Source of the DNA: an uncultured Pirellulaceae bacterium
Lineage (GTDB): Bacteria > Planctomycetota > Planctomycetia > Pirellulales > Pirellulaceae
Assembly (NCBI GenBank): GCA_937928215.1
Contig: CALFWL010000184.1
Location: forward strand, 1 to 36,119
Reading direction: 5' to 3'
DNA: 36,119 nt
The notes beneath the pieces are model-generated. The model made no database searches, was not told the origin of the DNA, and saw only the letters and a program-made list of their open reading frames with translations. Below, one piece after another: positions 33,047 to 36,119 of this stretch (position 1 is the first letter of the stretch; every line of letters starts with the position of its first letter). The translations under genes and the position numbers were made by a program.

Positions 33047-34405
33047 ATGAGCACTTACACCAGCCTCGCGGATTCGTGTTGGCCCGCATCGGTTCGCGGG
33101 TGTCTGATTCTTCTCACAGTGCTGCTGCCATGCCTTTCCGTGACAGCTCAAGGCGTGCAGGTTGACGAAAAACGAGTCGCCGCAGCAGGCATCCTGAAAC
33201 GTACAGGCCGACACGTGACCTTGTACACCGACGATCGAGATCGAAATGACCTTGCCGAACTGGTGACCGTCTTTGATCTGGCGGTCAATCAATGGTGCGA
33301 TCATTTTCAGATCGACCACAGAACAGCCGCTCATTGGAAAGTGAATGCTTTTCTGATCGCCGACCAAACGAGATTCGAAAAAGCAGGTCTCATTCCAGAC
33401 GACCTACCTGAGTTTCTGGCTGGCTACGCATTACGCAATGACATCTGGCTCTATCCCCAACGCGGCAACTATTACACTCGGCACCTGTTGCTGCATGAGG
33501 GAACGCATTTATTCATGAATCAGTTCTTGGGCGGTTTTGGTCCGCCATGGTATAGCGAAGGGATGGCCGAATGGTTGGGGCTTCATCGCTGGGATGCCGA
33601 AGCGGGCACGCTGCAACTTGGGTACCGAGTCAAAGATCGGCGCGAGGCGGACTACTGGGGGCGAGTCAAAATCGTGCGGAGCCAATTGGCCGCAGGAGCC
33701 GGCATGTCGCTTGATGACGTGTACTCGATCGAGTCAAGTGCGTTTCTGAACGTCCGGTTCTATGGATGGAGCTGGGCCGCATGTGAGTTTCTGTCGCACC
33801 ACCCGCTGACGAAGACGAATTTCGATCGCTTGAAACGTCGCGTCGACGAACCGGCTCACACATTCCGTCGCAAAGTGGTGACCAAACTCAGCCGTGAGGA
33901 AAAACGGGATCTTAATCGTGATTGGAATCTATTCATTCACGAAATTGATTACGGGTTCGATATCGCACGTGGAACACTGATGGATGCTGAACGGATCCAA
34001 GAACCTCTCGCTTCTGCACCCGGCGCGAAGCGATTTCAAATCTCCGCAGATCGCAGCTGGCAAGCCACTGGCATTCAACTCCGCAAGGGCGACCAAGTGT
34101 CGATCATCGGCAGCGGTCGCTACCAAGTCAAAATGACCGACCGACCTTGGATTAGCGAATCCGGTGGCATCACTCTTCGATATTATCGCGGCAAACCGTT
34201 GGGAATGCTGATGGCAGCGGTTCTGCCAACCGACGAAAACGAATCCGACGTCAATCAATCGTTGATTTCCCCGGTCAGCATCGGGTATGACAAAATTGTC
34301 TCAGCCGAAATCACTGGCGAGTTATGCCTGCGAATCAACGAGTCTCCCGCCCATTTAAGCGATAATGCTGGCGGCTTGGAAGTTACAGTCGAGAAACTAA
34401 AATAG
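33047..34405 (+). CDS. Secreted gluzincin-like metalloprotease with C-terminal beta domain
   Basis: 452 residues from ATG 33047 ([10 protein letters not shown]); the frame opens at TTG 33014 but a signal peptide fits only the internal start ([17 protein letters not shown], cleavage near residue 36). The protease motif is HEGTHLFMN (H150, E151, H154), followed by [11 protein letters not shown] with E171 as probable third zinc ligand, as in DUF1570/peptidase MA-like proteins. The C-terminal part from about residue 330 ([28 protein letters not shown]... [14 protein letters not shown]) resembles a PA-IL-like carbohydrate-binding beta-sandwich. Secreted peptidase or wall-binding role is inferred. 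It is divergent from the iron-type binding lipoprotein, with 186 bp between. Confidence 0.82.
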   Translation: MSTYTSLADSCWPASVRGCLILLTVLLPCLSVTAQGVQVDEKRVAAAGILKRTGRHVTLYTDDRDRNDLAELVTVFDLAVNQWCDHFQIDHRTAAHWKVNAFLIADQTRFEKAGLIPDDLPEFLAGYALRNDIWLYPQRGNYYTRHLLLHEGTHLFMNQFLGGFGPPWYSEGMAEWLGLHRWDAEAGTLQLGYRVKDRREADYWGRVKIVRSQLAAGAGMSLDDVYSIESSAFLNVRFYGWSWAACEFLSHHPLTKTNFDRLKRRVDEPAHTFRRKVVTKLSREEKRDLNRDWNLFIHEIDYGFDIARGTLMDAERIQEPLASAPGAKRFQISADRSWQATGIQLRKGDQVSIIGSGRYQVKMTDRPWISESGGITLRYYRGKPLGMLMAAVLPTDENESDVNQSLISPVSIGYDKIVSAEITGELCLRINESPAHLSDNAGGLEVTVEKLK

Positions 34406-34454
34406 AACCTTCCCGGTCGCCCGCGTCCAACAGTCCTTCTACAAAATCAATCTC

Positions 34455-35708
34455 ATGAATTTTCTGCAATCGCAAGATCCCGACGTCTACGCCGCCATCA
34501 ATGACGAGGCCCAGCGCCAGCAAGAGGGGCTGGAACTGATCGCCAGCGAAAATTACACCAGTCCCGCTGTGATGGAAGCCGTCGGCAGCGTGCTGACCAA
34601 CAAATACGCAGAAGGCTATCCGGGCCGTCGCTATTATGGCGGTTGTGAATTCGCGGACGTGGTCGAGGATCTGGCTCGTGATCGAGCCAAAGAGTTGTTT
34701 AGCGCCGACTATGCAAACGTACAACCCAGTTCGGGATCACAAGCGAACCAAGCCGTCTACCTGGCAACCGGGTTAGAGCCGGGCGACACCGTCATGGGTC
34801 TTGATCTGGCTCACGGAGGCCACCTGACTCATGGGATGCACTTGAATCTGTCGGGCAAGCTGTACAATTTTGTTCACTACGGTGTGACCAAAGATACGCA
34901 CCTTCTGGATTTCGATCAGATCGCTGCTCAGGCTCGCGAACACAAACCAAAAGTCATCGTCGCGGGAGCCAGCGCCTACCCGCGTGAAATTCCTCACGGC
35001 AAGTTCCGAGAAATCGCGGATGAAGTTGGAGCCATCCTGTTTGTCGATATGGCTCATTACGCCGGTCTGGTAGCGGCGGGCGAGCACGATGATCCGGTCG
35101 CGGTCGCGGACTTCGTTTCGACAACGACTCACAAGACTTTGCGAGGTCCACGCGGCGGTCTGGTACTTTGCAAAAAGAAATGGGCCAAGAAAATCAACTC
35201 GGCCGTCTTCCCCGGAATGCAAGGCGGCCCGCTGATGCACGTCGTTGCAGGGAAGGCAGTTTGTTTTGGCGAAGCACTCAAGCCTGAATTCAAGGCCTAC
35301 GCTCAGCAAGTGAAAGCCAATGCGAAAGTTCTGGGGGAAGCACTCTTAGGCCAAGGTTTTTCATTGGTCAGCGGCGGCACCGACAATCACTTGTGCTTGG
35401 TTGACGTGACATCGCTTGGCATTGGCGGGAAGATCGCTGAGGAAACGCTCGACAAGTGCGGCATCACACTCAATAAGAACATGATTCCGTATGACGAACG
35501 ATCGCCGATGGATCCAAGCGGCATTCGAATCGGCACGCCCGCACTGACGACTCGCGGCATGGGAGTCGATCAGATGAAACAGGTCGCCGCTTGGATCCAC
35601 AGTGCGTTGTCGCAGCATGATAACGAAGCTGCACTCGAGGGCATCCGCAAGGAAGTTGCCCAAATGTGCGAGAACTTCCCGGTTCCCGCCGCCGCGATGA
35701 TGGTGTAA
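34455..35708 (+). CDS. glyA: Serine hydroxymethyltransferase
   Basis: 417 residues, the normal length. Hallmarks: [43 protein letters not shown] (121-127), [11 protein letters not shown], and the PLP-binding [11 protein letters not shown] with Lys 227. It converts serine and tetrahydrofolate to glycine and methylene-tetrahydrofolate, linking to folate metabolism (folK is about 8 kb away, not in one operon). The start at ATG 34455 fits the family. It is 49 bp after the metalloprotease and may be read from the same transcript, though the functions are unrelated. Confidence 0.97.
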   Translation: MNFLQSQDPDVYAAINDEAQRQQEGLELIASENYTSPAVMEAVGSVLTNKYAEGYPGRRYYGGCEFADVVEDLARDRAKELFSADYANVQPSSGSQANQAVYLATGLEPGDTVMGLDLAHGGHLTHGMHLNLSGKLYNFVHYGVTKDTHLLDFDQIAAQAREHKPKVIVAGASAYPREIPHGKFREIADEVGAILFVDMAHYAGLVAAGEHDDPVAVADFVSTTTHKTLRGPRGGLVLCKKKWAKKINSAVFPGMQGGPLMHVVAGKAVCFGEALKPEFKAYAQQVKANAKVLGEALLGQGFSLVSGGTDNHLCLVDVTSLGIGGKIAEETLDKCGITLNKNMIPYDERSPMDPSGIRIGTPALTTRGMGVDQMKQVAAWIHSALSQHDNEAALEGIRKEVAQMCENFPVPAAAMMV

Positions 35709-35728
35709 GTCGGGTTGAGCATGGTACA

Positions 35729-35802
35729 AGTCAGCAGAGCGCTGCGTGAGCCGGGGGCGCGGTGTGAGTCAGCAGAGCGCGGTGTAGCTCGAGAGGGCGC
35801 GG
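35729..35802. repeat. Two-copy direct repeat
   Basis: AGTCAGCAGAGCGC occurs exactly at 35729-35742 and at 35767-35780, 38 bp apart. Each is followed by a similar stretch ending in GGGCGCGG (about 35754-35761 and 35795-35802), so there are two imperfect tandem units of about 38 bp. They lie in the 245-bp gap after glyA, between converging genes. No binding-site family is recognised. Confidence 0.5.
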
Positions 35803-35953
35803 CTCCGTCCAAGCCGGATTCGATGCCCAGCCCAAGCCAGCGATCGGTACGGGCAGATCTCTACGCTCCCAAATATCGCAAGTCCGCGATAGCCAACAGC
35901 TGCTTCATCACCGCCCGCGTTGGCGTGACGTTTATCAACCGCCAATCCGCCGG

Positions 35954-36118
35954 TTACTGACCTGACTGTTGCTTCGAGAAATCGAACTGAGCCAACTCCC
36001 ACTCATTGGATGCCCAGAAGACGGTTACCAGAACACTGAACAGGATCAGCATTGCCAGCACGGCGGGGTGAAGATTGTCGAAACGCCGTGCGGGCGGATC
36101 TTCAATCTGGCCGGTCAT
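35954..36118 (-). CDS. Small single-pass membrane protein
   Basis: 54 residues from ATG 36118-36116 to TAA 35956-35954. After a polar N-terminus (MTGQIEDPPARRFDN) there is one membrane helix (HPAVLAMLILFSVLVTVFW), then a short charged tail ending in KQQSGQ. It is too near the right edge to see its promoter or whether it ends an operon whose other members lie beyond. It could start further upstream off the window. No family recognised; small subunits of respiratory complexes have similar size and layout, but I have no specific motif for that. Confidence 0.65.
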   Translation of the reverse strand: MTGQIEDPPARRFDNLHPAVLAMLILFSVLVTVFWASNEWELAQFDFSKQQSGQ

Positions 36119-36119
36119 C

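Noticed and set aside
1-36119. tRNA or rRNA genes
   Set aside because: Reading the intergenic gaps I saw no cloverleaf pattern with a TTCGA-type T arm and no rRNA-like sequence; a tRNA scan would settle this.

Overview
The window comes from a bacterial chromosome of moderate GC content. It is most likely a planctomycete of the Pirellula/Rhodopirellula type. Three things suggest this: a DUF1559 pseudopilin-like protein with the FTLVELLVVIAIIGILIG leader, many small secreted low-complexity proteins, and a scarcity of clear Shine-Dalgarno sites. This assignment is an inference from gene content; no rRNA or other phylogenetic marker is present. I found no tRNA, rRNA, CRISPR array, prophage, integrase or intact insertion sequence. 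The window is mostly ordinary chromosome with several repeat-bearing intergenic gaps.

Layout. 1-2.1 kb: the start of a secreted protein running off the left edge, a glycine-zipper secreted protein, and a small AP2-like protein. 2.3-5.0 kb: rarA, then a tandemly duplicated membrane gene whose two copies lie in different frames (probably decayed). 5.0-12.8 kb: a palindrome-rich gap, a fatty acid desaturase, a zinc-ribbon membrane protein divergent from an L,D-transpeptidase, a DUF1559 pseudopilin, a CocE-type hydrolase and a small secreted protein. 12.9-18.0 kb (minus strand): glgA, a galT-like gene and a GH57 glucanotransferase/amylase, a glycogen/alpha-glucan cluster. 18.1-25.0 kb (plus strand): a complete Opp/Dpp-type peptide ABC transporter (binding protein, two permeases, two ATPases) with a nucleotidyltransferase-like gene inserted before the ATPases. 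25.0-25.6 kb: an array of long imperfect hairpins between converging genes. 25.6-30.8 kb: folK (minus), a small hypothetical gene, def and fmt (the formyl-methionine cycle), and miaB. 31.1-36.1 kb: a cysteine-rich secreted protein with a strong intrinsic terminator, an orphan iron-type binding lipoprotein divergent from a secreted HExxH metalloprotease, glyA, and a 54-residue membrane protein at the right edge.

How the genes relate. Three groups are functionally coherent: glgA-galT-GH57, the peptide transporter, and def-fmt. Other neighbours look like housekeeping genes (rarA, folK, miaB, glyA) mixed with envelope and exported proteins. No clear new defence or mobile system is visible. The least explained signals are non-coding: a dispersed repeat family at about 9.9, 12.9 and 26.4 kb, the hairpin array at 25.1-25.5 kb, a palindromic element at 5.0-5.1 kb that shares a hairpin with that array, and a possible structured RNA near 0.8 kb.
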